DNA of 64,000 bases, taken from NCBI GenBank assembly GCA_037176725.1, contig JAZBRS010000026.1, positions 147,509,501-147,573,500 on the forward strand, in the 5' to 3' direction. The position numbers and the translations under genes were made by a program. The notes below the pieces were generated by a model. That model ran no database searches. It was not told where the DNA came from and worked only from the letters and a program-made list of their open reading frames with translations. This document shows positions 25,901 to 35,199 of this stretch, piece by piece. Each line of letters starts with the position of its first letter. The first letter of the stretch is position 1. The stretch is from Posidonia oceanica (taxonomy: Eukaryota; Streptophyta; Magnoliopsida; Alismatales; Posidoniaceae).

Positions 25901-28900
25901 CTGCAATGGAAACTGATCTAAGGTCGGGTAACTGGGATAAGCGAGAATAAAGGTCACGACTACCTGTCATATGAGAGGATGCCCCTGAATCAATAATCCA
26001 AGAACTGTCCCTAGAAGCAAATAGACCAGAAGTATTTGACGTGGAAGCAGTAGCATGTGATGCCATAGCTGTAGAATACTGAGTCTCTCTAAACGGAAGA
26101 AACTGGACATATTCCTCCTGAGAGAGTGTTACTAGAGATGCACTAACGGTAGGAGTAGTTGAAGATGTATTCTATACCCCTGTAGACACTGTGCTTAATT
26201 GGATTTCCCACACTTCTCCCAGCAACAATCAGATCTGTGGTTAGTACGACCACAGTGCTCACATGGAGTATGACCTCTGCCATCGATCCGTCCTCGACCT
26301 CCTCCTCTGCTAAAACTACGACCACGACCACGAGTGGCTACCATAACGGAATGATCTGATGTAGACGTGGGTGTACCAGTAGAAATACGAAGGACCCGAG
26401 CAAAGGTACTCTCCAGGCTAGGAGTAGAATCTCTGAAGCTGACCCTCAGACCCTCAGACCAGACCAGATAGATATGCAGCAACTGTAAGCTCCTCACAAT
26501 ACCGACACATCGTAGTGATATCTAATGATACAAATCAAGCTCCTCAAGAAGGGATCGAAGTGAAGAGAAATGCTATTATACTAAACTGTCACCCATTTTC
26601 AATGTGAAGATCTGCTCATACACTTCAAAAACTTTAGAGATATTTTGCTCATAACCATACATCATCTTCGGAGTATCCCAGATTTTCTTCGCAGGACGTA
26701 GAAACATCACCCCATGAGCAACCGAAGATTCCATACTATTCACCATCCATGAGACTACTGCTGAATTCTCAGCATACCAATCTTTAAAAGTACTATCCTT
26801 TGCATCAAGTGGAAGCTGAGTGAGGTGTTTTAAGTTTTCAATGAGTAGCTAAAAAGATTTCAAAACTTTGTGCCCACATAAAGTAGTTCTTCCCATCAAG
26901 TTTTGCTGATTCCACTCAGATTCTTAACAAATCCATCTTTAGAGGGCATCATATTGGCACAAATCAGATCTGAATGCAGTTACTTGAAGAGTAAAAACAA
27001 TACAGAAAACACTTCAAAGAGATTACACAAACTAGTAGTCAAGTGGGAGACAATAACCACCCTCAGTAGTAGTAGATAATGATAGAAACAGTCTTCTTCA
27101 GGAACTGTGTAGCAGCATGAATCACGATACACGATCAAGAGTAGTTAGAAATACCTTTTGATGGCCCATTTACATACGTAATGGAGAGACGTGATAACAA
27201 AGGCCACCAAAGACAGAGAACGGGATAAAAAAAACCTTAGTAGCAGCCAGAAACAGGTGTGTCAACACAGATTCAGGCCAACCAGGGCCCACCGGCAGTG
27301 AAACAAGGCCGCCGAATGGCAGATCTGGGCCGCTGGAGGTCTGTCGCCAGCAGGGCAGGGCCTGGCGGCCCCTGCTGACGGCAGAGAGGGCAGAGGAAGG
27401 GGCTGACAGCGCCAGAAAGCGAAAAAAATAGGTCCAGGGACTGTGCTGGCGTCGAAGGTGGCCAGAAACGAGCTCGTCGGCGCTGGAGGTGGCCGGAAAC
27501 GGCAGAACAGTGGTGGCCGGCGGCTAGGGTTTCTCCCTGAGCTCTGGTACCATGAAAGATTAAGAGAAAGAGTGTGTATATCTATTAGGTCAAAGAGATT
27601 ACATATATATAGGATAGGTTGGATAAATGGATATCTGTTTACCCTATTACATGACTCAACCCATAATACTCTAATGAACTCAACATCGTGAATTCCTTAG
27701 ATTCATATTCCCCTCTTGTGTCACTTCTCGGTTTCTTCATGTTCCTTCCTGTTTGTCTTTCTGCTCAAGCCTTGAAGTCCATAAACTTTTCAAAAGTTCC
27801 ATTTTTTGACTTCAACAGATAAACGAAGACATATCTAGAGTAGTCATCTATGAAGGTAAGAAAGTACTTCATCTTGCCTCTACTTGTGAAGCTTCTAAAA
27901 TCACGTATGAGAATGGACCAATTCTAGAATTTCTGTACTCCTGTAAACTCTCTTAAAAGACTTTCTAACAATCTTTGTTTGTACACATATCTTACTCTTC
28001 TTGTGTGTATTACCCTTACATTTTGGAATACGCCAAAGTTCAGATATTTTCCAATTCTCTTATAGTGCACATGTTTTAGTCTATGGTGCCATAACTCAGT
28101 CGAGTAGTCGACATAGGCCTCTTGCCTTTAGTACCATGGTTTGGTCACTTATCTACCTTAAATTTGACCAAAGAAACAACATTAACCGTGGCTATCTGCT
28201 TGGCAATCATATTATACTTTGCCCTCTACTCCGCCTCATTCTCAATCCCGATGTTCACAATAGATCGTCCATATTAACTTCTATCTTCTTGCGATAAAAT
28301 ATCAGTGGCAAAGTGGATCAACCTGCTGGTAGTTTATTCAAGATACACCCAACCAGATATCTCTCTGGAAGTTTCATCTCGTCTTCAACCATCCTTTTGA
28401 CTGATCGACTTACAGAAGCGTGAGCTTGTCCTCCGAGAACTTATAGTCTTTGAATTTCTTGACGATATGAATTTTGACCATACTCTCATCATCCTTGTAT
28501 TGCTTCTCTAAGGAGATCTCCTTTACAATTTCCATCTTGGAGTAGGAATATGCAATTCTCTTTTCAAGATTGTGAAGGATCAAACCCTTGCACAGAGAAT
28601 TAACTTTCGTCCATCTTTTCTTTGAAGTCTCTGCAATATGAATCGCTCTAAGCGATTGTCCTTCATCCACGCCTATCAACTCCAACATGAACAACACGTC
28701 ATGTCTCCACGTGTTATAGTTAGAGTCATCAACCTTCTCAAGTTTTACAAGATTTTGTCCTAGTATCCTCATATTATTGCTATCTATAACCTAATCAATT
28801 AATGCAATAACGCAACAACACTTTAAGATTGATACCGTCTGACATAAATTAATACGACTAATTAAAATGGAAACGCAAATAACATGTAAAACATTATCTA

Positions 28901-31865
28901 TGCAGAAATAAATTTTCCAGAAAATATGGAAAGATCTTACTTGTGTATGATGAAAATCCCTCATAAGAAGACTATTTACATGCTTTACTAGTGTGTAATT
29001 AAACAGCGACGTTTAAAGCATCGGCCCCTACAATGCAATAAGTTTTAGTCGAACTGCACCAAGTACCAACAAGAAAGAGTTACGTACATGTACTCGCAAC
29101 CAACTTCAAAAAACCACTATTAGAATGAATGCCTTCAATGTCCACTTCTCGTAGACAAACAACAGAATCAAACTTCAATCCTTTCGAAGTACACGATCAG
29201 TCTCCTTCTTGTCCTCCAAGAATACATACAATCTCCTCTTTCTCATCCTTAGAGAATATATAGATCTACGTAATCACGCACAAAAAACTTTCACGAAGAT
29301 CTCTCTTATATGATATATCATATGTATATAGAGATGAATTTATCCCTCCTTATAAATAAGGAAATATGAATTTATCCATCCTAATAAATTAAGAGATATG
29401 AGTTTATCGCTCCTAATAAATAAGAAGATAATACAATTATTTCTCTTAATTCGGATAGGAATAAGTTTCATGGTTAGTATCTTGTGAAGAATTGAAGTTA
29501 TCAGGTAGATCCACCAACACCTACGTATTGTTATCCATTATTGAGTCATACTTATCTTGGATTGCATCTCGCCAAAATGCTGCATCTCTAAATTGCATTG
29601 CTTCCTTAAAGTTTTGTAGATCACCTTCTATGCTATAAGTGATAAAATGTTTTCTCCTTTCTTGCTCACTTGGTTGTTGTCTCCTCCACCTGGGGTATGA
29701 CCTCCTCGATTATTGATTCTAACTCCTTATCAAATACTAGATTCTTGTTCTTTCATGTAGAGAGATTTTCTGGAAGACATTGCAACATAATGCTCTTGTT
29801 TTAGATGAACTTCTACTCAAAGTACTCTGTATCTTGAGCTTCTATGATAGAATTCATTTCCAAATCTAGAAACCTATGAGTTCTCAGTATATTCCAAAAA
29901 TGCTGCCTTAGTTGTACAAGTTCCCAACTTGTCAATCTTTATGTCCGGTAGCCTAACATAGACTAAGCACCCCCACACTCTAATAGATCCCAGACTAGGT
30001 TACATTTTGAACCAGAGTTCATATGATATCGTTTCCGTCTTGGAGAATGGTACTCTATTGAGATATAGCTTGTTGAAAGAACTACTTTACCTTAGTAGCA
30101 GTTCTGCTACATAGAATTGACCATATTAGTCAAGATCCTATTTTTCCTTTCTACCACTCCATTCAACTGTAGATAGTATGAAGCTGTAGTTTCATTCTCG
30201 ATTCCATATTTCGTGTGGAATGCTGTAGGTTCCTTCCTGTTTGTCGTTCTGCTCAAGCCTTGAAGTCCATCAACTTTTCAAAAGTTTCATTTTTTGACTT
30301 CAACAGATAAACAAAGGCATATCTAGAGTAATCATCTATGAATGTAAGAAAGTACTTGATTTGCCTCTACTAGTGAAGTTTCTGAAATCACATGTGAGAA
30401 TGGACCTATAGCCAATTGGTTGAGTTATCAAGTAGATCCACCAACACAAACATGTTATTATCCATTATTGAATTGTACTAATCTTGAAATGCATCTCGCC
30501 AGAATGCTGCATCTCTAGACTACATCTCTCATATGATATCTCATATCATATGTATATAGAGATGAATTTATTCCTCCCTATAAATAGGGAAATATGAGTT
30601 TATCCCTACTAATAAATGGGGAGAAATGAGTTTATCTCTCCTAATAGGAAGATAATACAATTATCTCTCTTAATTCGGATAGAAATAAGTTTCATGATTA
30701 GTATCTCGTAAAGGAAGCAACTGTCGTGATTAAACCATACAATGATTTTAAATTATGTAAGGAGTGATTCTCCAACAAGAGTCAATATAAAGATCTATGT
30801 CTACTGTTTTGAGCAGATAGCTAAGTTTCCCAGCAGTACATCCGTAAGTTCAACCGACTACATTCTTAGTTTGTTGTGTGTTCCTTCCAAAAGTCAGGCA
30901 ATCATTTCCATTGTTTAATAGTGCTTGACATCAAATATTGGATGGATGTTGATCAGAAACAAGCAACAGCATCAAAGATAATGGTAAACCAACTACTTGA
31001 ATTCTCCGTAATAAGCCAAATTAAATACCAAGGTTTCCATACAAAAGACTACGTTCACAAATCGAAATCCACCAAAACATCACGAAACCAGGAGAACTGA
31101 AGGAAGCAATACCTGGACACGTTTGGGGCTGCGGACTTCGAACTTGGCATTGGTTGTGAGAGAAGTACTGGCAAGGGGGCCTTGAAATTTGACGGAGTTC
31201 TGCACGGTAAAACACACAGAGTCGATGGTCTGCGAGATTTCCTCCACCTTCACCAGCCGCGGCACATTCCGAATCGCCAGAAGCGGCAACAGACCGGAGA
31301 AGGAGGTGTACCTGCAGAAAAGACGAAACGAGAAGAAGAAAACCAAACAGAAATCAGTGATTTGGGTAAAAGAAACCAGCGGATTCTTGGTGTTGTGTTC
31401 TTACGCGAGGATCCACTTGCCGTCGAGGAGGGAGAGGGCTTCGGTGGGAGCAGGGTTGGGGTTGAGTGCCTCGAGCTGCGTGATGAGCTCCACGATCTCC
31501 GCTCTGGTCTCGCTGGAAGCGTTGAGGCCACGGTCTGTACCGTAGAGCTTGTCCTTGAGTCTCTTCTTCAGCTCGTCGGCACCACCACAGGCCCCCGCCT
31601 CTTCTTCTTGCGTTTTCTTCTTCTTGTCGACGGCGACGGAAGCATAGGAGTTGGGCTCGCCGCGCTCCACGCCCCACTCGTCGTCGTCGGTTGTTGCCTT
31701 GACGCAATGGCGGAGGCGGACGGGGCTGGCATGAAGGGTGGGTCGACGGGAGGAGGAGGGGGAGGAGGAGAGCGGGGGGAGGAGGAGGAGGCGATGGTTC
31801 TGTGACGACGATGACGAGAAGGAGAAGGTGGTGAGGAGAGGACGGAAGGTCGAGGCTCCTGCCAT
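13632..31865 (-). CDS. Plastid-lipid-associated protein (PAP/fibrillin), three exons
   Basis: Fibrillins coat plastoglobules and carotenoid fibrils in plastids and protect photosynthetic membranes under stress. The spliced frame is join(31865-31405, 31311-31113, 13943-13632): 461 + 199 + 312 = 972 bases, 323 residues plus stop, the usual length for the FBN1/PAP1 group. The first 55-60 residues are rich in Ser, Leu, Pro and Arg, as in a plastid transit peptide. The domain begins near residue 97; conserved words are [84 protein letters not shown] and VFVLVREG. The last residues (CSLLY) differ from the SPLLNP-like end of relatives. Both introns are GT-AG and phase-consistent; intron 2 is about 17.2 kb of retrotransposons. 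I see no stop or frameshift. Whether the giant intron is spliced needs transcripts. Confidence 0.9.
13945..14982. other. Left part of intron 2, nothing recognised
   Basis: AT-rich sequence without an open frame, inverted repeat or family match that I can see. It is bounded by the exon 3 acceptor and the first copia LTR. Confidence 0.5.
15014..15155 (-). repeat. 3-prime LTR of the 4.4-kb copia
   Basis: The repeat is 142 bases with TG and CA ends. On the minus strand it is preceded by the purine-rich GAAAGAGAG. Confidence 0.92.
15156..19272 (-). pseudogene. gag-pol of the 4.4-kb copia, heavily decayed
   Basis: Reading the minus strand from high to low coordinates: gag ([14 protein letters not shown] near 18750-18850); a GRG-rich linker and the protease to pre-integrase region (18069-18650); integrase core ([18 protein letters not shown], 17644-17800); RT ([12 protein letters not shown] and VVYVNDILL, 15830-16087); and RNase H to C-terminus near 15160-15560 ([25 protein letters not shown]). 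Every domain is broken by stops and frame changes. The RT catalytic YVDD reads YVND. A duplicated segment lies at about 16570-17200. This copy cannot encode an active polyprotein. Confidence 0.85.
16570..17200 (-). repeat. Tandem duplication of about 0.3 kb inside the 4.4-kb copia
   Basis: The block around 16591-16900 recurs at 16940-17200. Matching words are GGGTAATGAGAATATCAAGG (16591, 16940), GTACCAACCAGTTCAT (16750, 17045) and GGATCAAAGCAACGATAC. The offset falls from 349 to about 290-295 because the copies differ by a roughly 60-base indel. Confidence 0.8.
19273..19285 (-). promoter_or_regulatory. Primer-binding site (tRNA-Met type) of the 4.4-kb copia
   Basis: On the minus strand the sequence is TGGTATCTAGAGC, close to the usual TGGTATCAGAGC complementary to initiator tRNA-Met. 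It directly abuts the LTR. Confidence 0.8.
19286..19427 (-). repeat. 5-prime LTR of the 4.4-kb copia
   Basis: The repeat is 142 bases with TG and CA ends, directly followed on the minus strand by the primer-binding site at 19273-19285. Confidence 0.92.
20101..22869 (-). pseudogene. RT and RNase H part of the old TNT1/Tork-like copia
   Basis: Minus-strand fragments show the RNase H end ([15 protein letters not shown] and LTKGLMREF, 20530-20766), RT palm and connection ([15 protein letters not shown], 20849-21031) and the RT catalytic box [12 protein letters not shown] (21249-21449), where YVDD has become YVND. Stops and shifts separate all pieces. A TRIM at 21917-22245 interrupts the RT N-terminal part. 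The fragment ends at the 4.8-kb copia insertion. Confidence 0.75.
21917..22245 (-). mobile_element. TRIM / small LTR retroelement, 329 bp
   Basis: Two 112-bp LTRs (21917-22028 and 22134-22245), both TGTTGAAATAT to ATTCCAACA, flank a 105-base core with no coding capacity. A perfect target duplication ACCTT lies at 21912-21916 and 22246-22250. On the minus strand the core starts with a primer site TGGTATCAGAGCC (22133-22121) and ends with GTAGGGGAG, a purine tract, directly before the other LTR. The paralogous copy at about 29625 has the uninterrupted site GATCACCTTCTATGC. Confidence 0.93.
22875..23007 (-). repeat. 3-prime LTR of the 4.8-kb copia
   Basis: The repeat is 133 bases. The right-hand end reads TA where the partner LTR has CA. 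Confidence 0.92.
23008..27540 (-). pseudogene. gag-pol of the 4.8-kb copia, decayed
   Basis: The minus strand, from high to low coordinates, holds a GC-rich leader and gag (about 27400-26340) and a CCHC knuckle ([18 protein letters not shown], about 26195-26280). It continues with protease [13 protein letters not shown] (25848-26066), pre-integrase and integrase [10 protein letters not shown] and [10 protein letters not shown] (25344-25700), and the integrase C-terminus (24677-25042). RT follows with [16 protein letters not shown] and [12 protein letters not shown] blocks (23832-24588), then RNase H ending near 23002 ([23 protein letters not shown]). Stops separate these. In the RT catalytic box the two Asp residues are missing (MYVVILQ where MYVDDI is expected). 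The element is therefore dead, although individual domains are longer than in the neighbouring 4.4-kb element. Confidence 0.88.
27541..27552 (-). promoter_or_regulatory. Primer-binding site of the 4.8-kb copia
   Basis: The minus strand reads TGGTACCAGAGC, one base from the tRNA-Met type TGGTATCAGAGC, directly next to the LTR. Confidence 0.8.
27553..27685 (-). repeat. 5-prime LTR of the 4.8-kb copia
   Basis: The repeat is 133 bases with TG and CA ends. It abuts the primer-binding site at 27541-27552. Confidence 0.92.
27691..28839 (-). pseudogene. gag and integrase part of the old TNT1/Tork-like copia
   Basis: The minus-strand frame at 28772-28410 reads [15 protein letters not shown], then [12 protein letters not shown] and [19 protein letters not shown], matching TNT1-type gag blocks. 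Below it (27700-28300) lie integrase and pre-integrase remnants with many stops. On the minus strand GGTATCAATC follows the LTR and may be the old primer site. The segment continues 20101-22869 across the inserted 4.8-kb copia. Confidence 0.7.
28840..29488 (-). repeat. Right (5-prime) LTR of the old copia, truncated
   Basis: It starts TGACATAAATTAATACGACT and follows the left LTR for about 650 bases, then stops matching near CTTGTGAAG. The last 50 or so bases of the LTR are missing here. A copy of that end occurs at 30523-30756. Confidence 0.7.
29489..30522 (-). repeat. Two extra, partial copies of the old copia internal region
   Basis: Bases 29489-30408 match 21775-22869 joined to about 27730-27920, without the TRIM and without the 4.8-kb copia. 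Bases 30409-30522 match about 21767-21885 again. Shared words include TAGATCCACCAACACCTACG and TTCATTCTCGATTC. No intact frame is present. These pieces are a rearrangement or a second truncated copy of the same family. Confidence 0.7.
30523..30756 (-). repeat. LTR fragment of the old copia
   Basis: It matches the last third of the left LTR (about 19866-20095), from TCTCATATGATATCTC to ACCATACAATGATTTT. The remaining intron sequence follows without a visible target duplication. Confidence 0.7.
31113..31311 (-). CDS. Fibrillin exon 2
   Basis: The acceptor TTTCTGCAG ends at 31312 and the exon starts with the third base of a split Ala codon. It codes from YTSFSG to SPKRVQ and ends at a CCAG/GTATTG donor. 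Intron 1 is 93 bases (31404-31312). Confidence 0.9.
31405..31865 (-). CDS. Fibrillin exon 1 (start codon, transit peptide)
   Basis: The ATG at 31865-31863 opens 153 codons plus two bases, ending before a GTAAGA donor at 31404-31399. The exon is GC-rich, unlike the surrounding AT-rich DNA. Open frames on the plus strand over it (31182-31805) are shadows caused by the GC-rich codon use. Confidence 0.9.
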
Positions 31866-31975
31866 TTCTCTCTCTCTAGAATCTAATTACCTACCGCTAC
31901 TACCGTTACTTTTGTTTGCTGTTCTTACCGTTGTTTTGGTTGGAGAAGCAACCGTGAGATTTCAGCAACAATATT

Positions 31976-31983
31976 TATTTATA
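31976..31983 (-). promoter_or_regulatory. Candidate TATA box of the fibrillin gene
   Basis: On the minus strand this reads TATAAATA, about 111 bases before the ATG. A start about 30 bases downstream would leave a leader of about 80 bases ending in a GA-rich run just before the ATG. Confidence 0.55.
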
Positions 31984-32039
31984 GCGGTGGTAGCTTGCAC
32001 GGCAACGTGACATGATGATGGATTTCAACCTCTCGTTTT

Positions 32040-34130
32040 AAACACCTATGTAGCTCGTGGCTGCCTGCCTGCCGTGGGGGGAATGGAATCGATTAGACGG
32101 TTGGGTAGTGGTGGTCAAACACACTTCTTACGTTGTGTTTGATTAGATGTTGGCTTATGACTTTTTCATTTGTATCTAATCAGAAATTCACATGTCTTGA
32201 TTTATAATTTTTGTCAAATTGATACAGCGTAAGTTGAATAAGTTTTCTAGTTTAATTCGGATTATAAAATGATTCATGTTAGAATTTAAATCGAACATAA
32301 CTTAGTATACCAAGAATTTATCCTTGGCGACGATTTTATTATATTTTATATAGAATTTATGCCATTGTAAGTTTCTTTTCTACTTCAACATATTAAGCAT
32401 ACAAACAACAAATATCCCAAGCGAGATAAACTTAAATCCCTATATTGTAACTGACTTTCTTTCTCAAATGACGCTTGAAGGCAAAAAAAACTGTTGATAA
32501 AATACACGGAGCAGGAAGTATTAAGCATTTGCCAAAATTTGTTATTCGTTAGAACCACCAGTCTGGAAACCCCTTCATTAACAAAACAGTAGCAGAAAAT
32601 AATGTCACTACTCTCTACGACTGCTATTCGAGAACTAAGAACATGTCTATTGATGTGAATTTTAAAATTCAATAATAAATATTACTATGTAGCATGAAGA
32701 TAAATATTAATCAATCCATAGAGACTAGAGTAATCAAAATTATAATTCAATTGTGAATCAATGAAAAGTGGAGAAGATGAAACTAGATGACAGGGTTAGA
32801 TGAGAGATTTAATGATTGGATTGATTAATAAAAATCAGAATAAAGATATATAAATTAACATGATATATAATCAGATCTACTTCCTTTCTCCATTTATCAA
32901 TCTTAAAGATCAATCAAAACTATTCTATTTTAACAAACATAATCTATACGTGATACATTATAGACTATAAGCATGAGATAAAAATATAATAATCGAATCA
33001 AATTAGATGATACACAGTAAAACTAAGGTAACACCCACAATTTCTATATTACTCTTCCTTAAGCATTGACTAAAAAGATCCTATCAATATTAGTCTATCA
33101 AATTTTCTCGATATAATAGAAATTATTGGAGCATTAATCTAATCTATGTGATCATAGCATTAAGAACATGAAAGAGAGAAAAAGATCTAATTACAACATC
33201 ATGCAATTACATAAACTTTATCTCAACCCTACATCTAGAAAATTTAGATGCTCATAATCATAAAAGGAAACAAACATAATGAAAAAGAAATAGAATAAGA
33301 AGACATAATTGAAATAAAAGGAAATTTTATTAAACTAAAAGGGACCTGAGATTATAGAAACTCCAAGCTTCTCCTTTGCAGCTTAGCTTACAAGTCGTGG
33401 AAGAAGATAACTAGAGTAGAGAAAATACGATATTCAGTTTACAAACATAGGTGTCTTATTTATAGATTCAGATTGCCTTTTGATTTTCGAAAACAAATCC
33501 GAACTTAATTTTAAATTTCGAAAATAGATTTAGATATTTATGAAACCATAAGAGACATGGTAAACTTTTGAAATGAAAAATAGATTGTTGGGGTGTAGAT
33601 TTGCACTCTACGGTGCCTTTTGAGCGCAAATTTGCTTTGAGAGCTTCTCGAAATCACCTGATTTTTCTCCAATTTCCTTATCTTTGTATTTTATATTCCT
33701 TGAAATATTTAAAATCTGAATCCATGATAGATAACACCAATTGATCTTTGAGTCTTTAAAATTTAAATCCAGATATGCTTCTAATTTGAATTACTTAAAT
33801 CTTTGCTTGCAAAAGAAGTCTCTCCTTTTATTATCTTTTCCTTTCTTTCCCTTCTTTTATTTGGAATTAAATTTGAAACATCAAGTTCCTGCAAAACTAC
33901 ACAAAATACATTGAATAGCATTATTTATATACAAAATAGATAAATATGGGAAATAAAATATGCAAAATAATGTGTTCAATACCTATGTTCGAGTTCAATT
34001 CGAAAAATAAAATAACACGTTCATGTTAAAAAAAAGGATTGAGTTCGATTCAATTTCAAATTCAATGTTCAAGTTTTGTTTGTAAATAGTTCAAAAATAT
34101 TATTTATTTATATTTTAAACTGAATGTTGT
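32040..34130. other. Intergenic DNA upstream of the fibrillin gene
   Basis: AT-rich, with no frame that has a recognisable domain. The proximal few hundred bases are likely promoter of the fibrillin gene, which is transcribed leftwards. The stretch 33960-34130 contains GTTCGAGTTC and TTCGATTC words that recur at 39800-39930, on the other side of the solo LTR and TRIM. Both probably belong to one older repeat. Confidence 0.5.
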
Positions 34131-35199
34131 ATGTGTGTGACCGTTCGCCCGCTCGGGCCCACGGCGATCCTCGCAACGCTGCCATAGCTCGCAATGCGAT
34201 CATGCCGTGAGAGAGGGAGGGAAGTCGCGGTCAGCAGTGAATCTAAGGGGAAACTTGACTCGAAAACACCGGAAAAACGCGAATAAAAGTAAAGATAAGA
34301 CAAAAGGAAGTCGCCACCTAGTCTATTATCGGGAAGACGAGAAAAATCGAGGAAAACCAAGGAAAAGCATAGAAAACAAGCAAATGAATGCAATGCTATG
34401 CAAAAGGGATGACTCGTGTCAAGGACGAAGGCAAAAATGGTAATTGCGAGCCAAAGAAAGAGTAAGGACTTCTGTTACGTGCGAGGAAGGTGTGAGACAC
34501 CCTCGACATACCCGAGGAATCGGTCTTTCTTGGCTAAACGCTCGCATGTACAGGATATCGGCAATGCTTGCCTAACTGCACGTCCAAGGGACGAGGAATG
34601 CTAATGTCATGCTATGCTTGCTAAAATGCATGCCTGAATACTTAAATGCCATGTATGCTGTGATTACTTGCCTAAATGTATGTTCTAAGTGATGTGATGC
34701 ATAAGGAAAGTAAACGTGCAAACTATATGCTCAGCAGCGTTGTCAGTATTCCGAACCGGGCGAACCCTGGTTCGTGAGAACTCCAGACAGTAAGCAACAC
34801 TGTCTTAATGCAAATGCAGGCGATAAAACAGAACACCGGTAAAACCACGCAATGCAAGTGTACATGCAAAGGGGAAAAGGAGACAAGGGCAGAAAAGCCA
34901 AGTAAAATCATGCAATGCAAGTGTAAAACAAGCAAAGGGCAAAGAAAACAATGGCGGAAAACCCTAATCTACATGCATGAGAAAGCAGGGTGTGAAAACA
35001 ATGCATGCAGTACAAGTGGCAGGCAATAAGTGATATGCAGTGATTCAAATGGACTTATCTTGAGAATCTGAGGCCTGTTCTGAAATAGCTTTGGTTAGAA
35101 TGGAAGGTCATTCAACCAGGAAGACCTGGACAGTTAGATCGTGAAGATCCAACGGTCTGATCAAAAGTTATTCAGGTTTCAAGTCAAATGGCTCAAGGG

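Larger units (their letters stand above)
22875..27685 (-). mobile_element. Short-LTR Ty1/copia element (4.8 kb) inside the old copia pol
   Basis: Direct repeats of 133 bp lie at 22875-23007 and 27553-27685 (TGAAAGATTAAGAG to CTCAATA or CTCAACA). They are flanked by a perfect TCGTG duplication at 22870-22874 and 27686-27690. By eye the LTRs differ at 6 of 133 positions, all transitions, so this insertion is younger than the 4.4-kb copia. The primer site and domain order show minus-strand transcription, the same direction as the fibrillin gene. Confidence 0.94.
14983..30756 (-). mobile_element. Old TNT1/Tork-like Ty1/copia element, host of nested insertions
   Basis: Coding remnants run in copia order on the minus strand: gag near 28410-28790, integrase region near 27700-28300, then RT and RNase H near 20530-21900. 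An approximately 0.7-kb LTR occurs at the left (14983-15013 plus 19428-20100) and right (from 28840), with TG at the start and CA at the left-copy end. A primer-binding-like GGTATCA lies beside the right LTR. Three younger retroelements interrupt it. The right LTR is broken near 29488 and followed by extra pieces of the same family, so the true right end and target duplication cannot be fixed. Confidence 0.75.
13944..31112 (-). other. Giant intron 2 of the fibrillin gene
   Basis: This is 17,169 bases between a GTATTG donor and an ATGCAG acceptor. About 15.8 kb is retrotransposon (14983-30756). The remaining parts, 13945-14982 and 30757-31112, show nothing recognisable and are presumably original intron. 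Confidence 0.85.

Noticed and set aside
30757..31112. Short frames around 30876-31100 as an extra exon
   Set aside because: No domain, and the fibrillin protein is complete without them.
31182..31805. A 207-codon frame and others antisense to fibrillin exon 1
   Set aside because: They are shadows of the GC-rich exon; the minus-strand frame has the conserved fibrillin sequence, transit peptide and splice sites.
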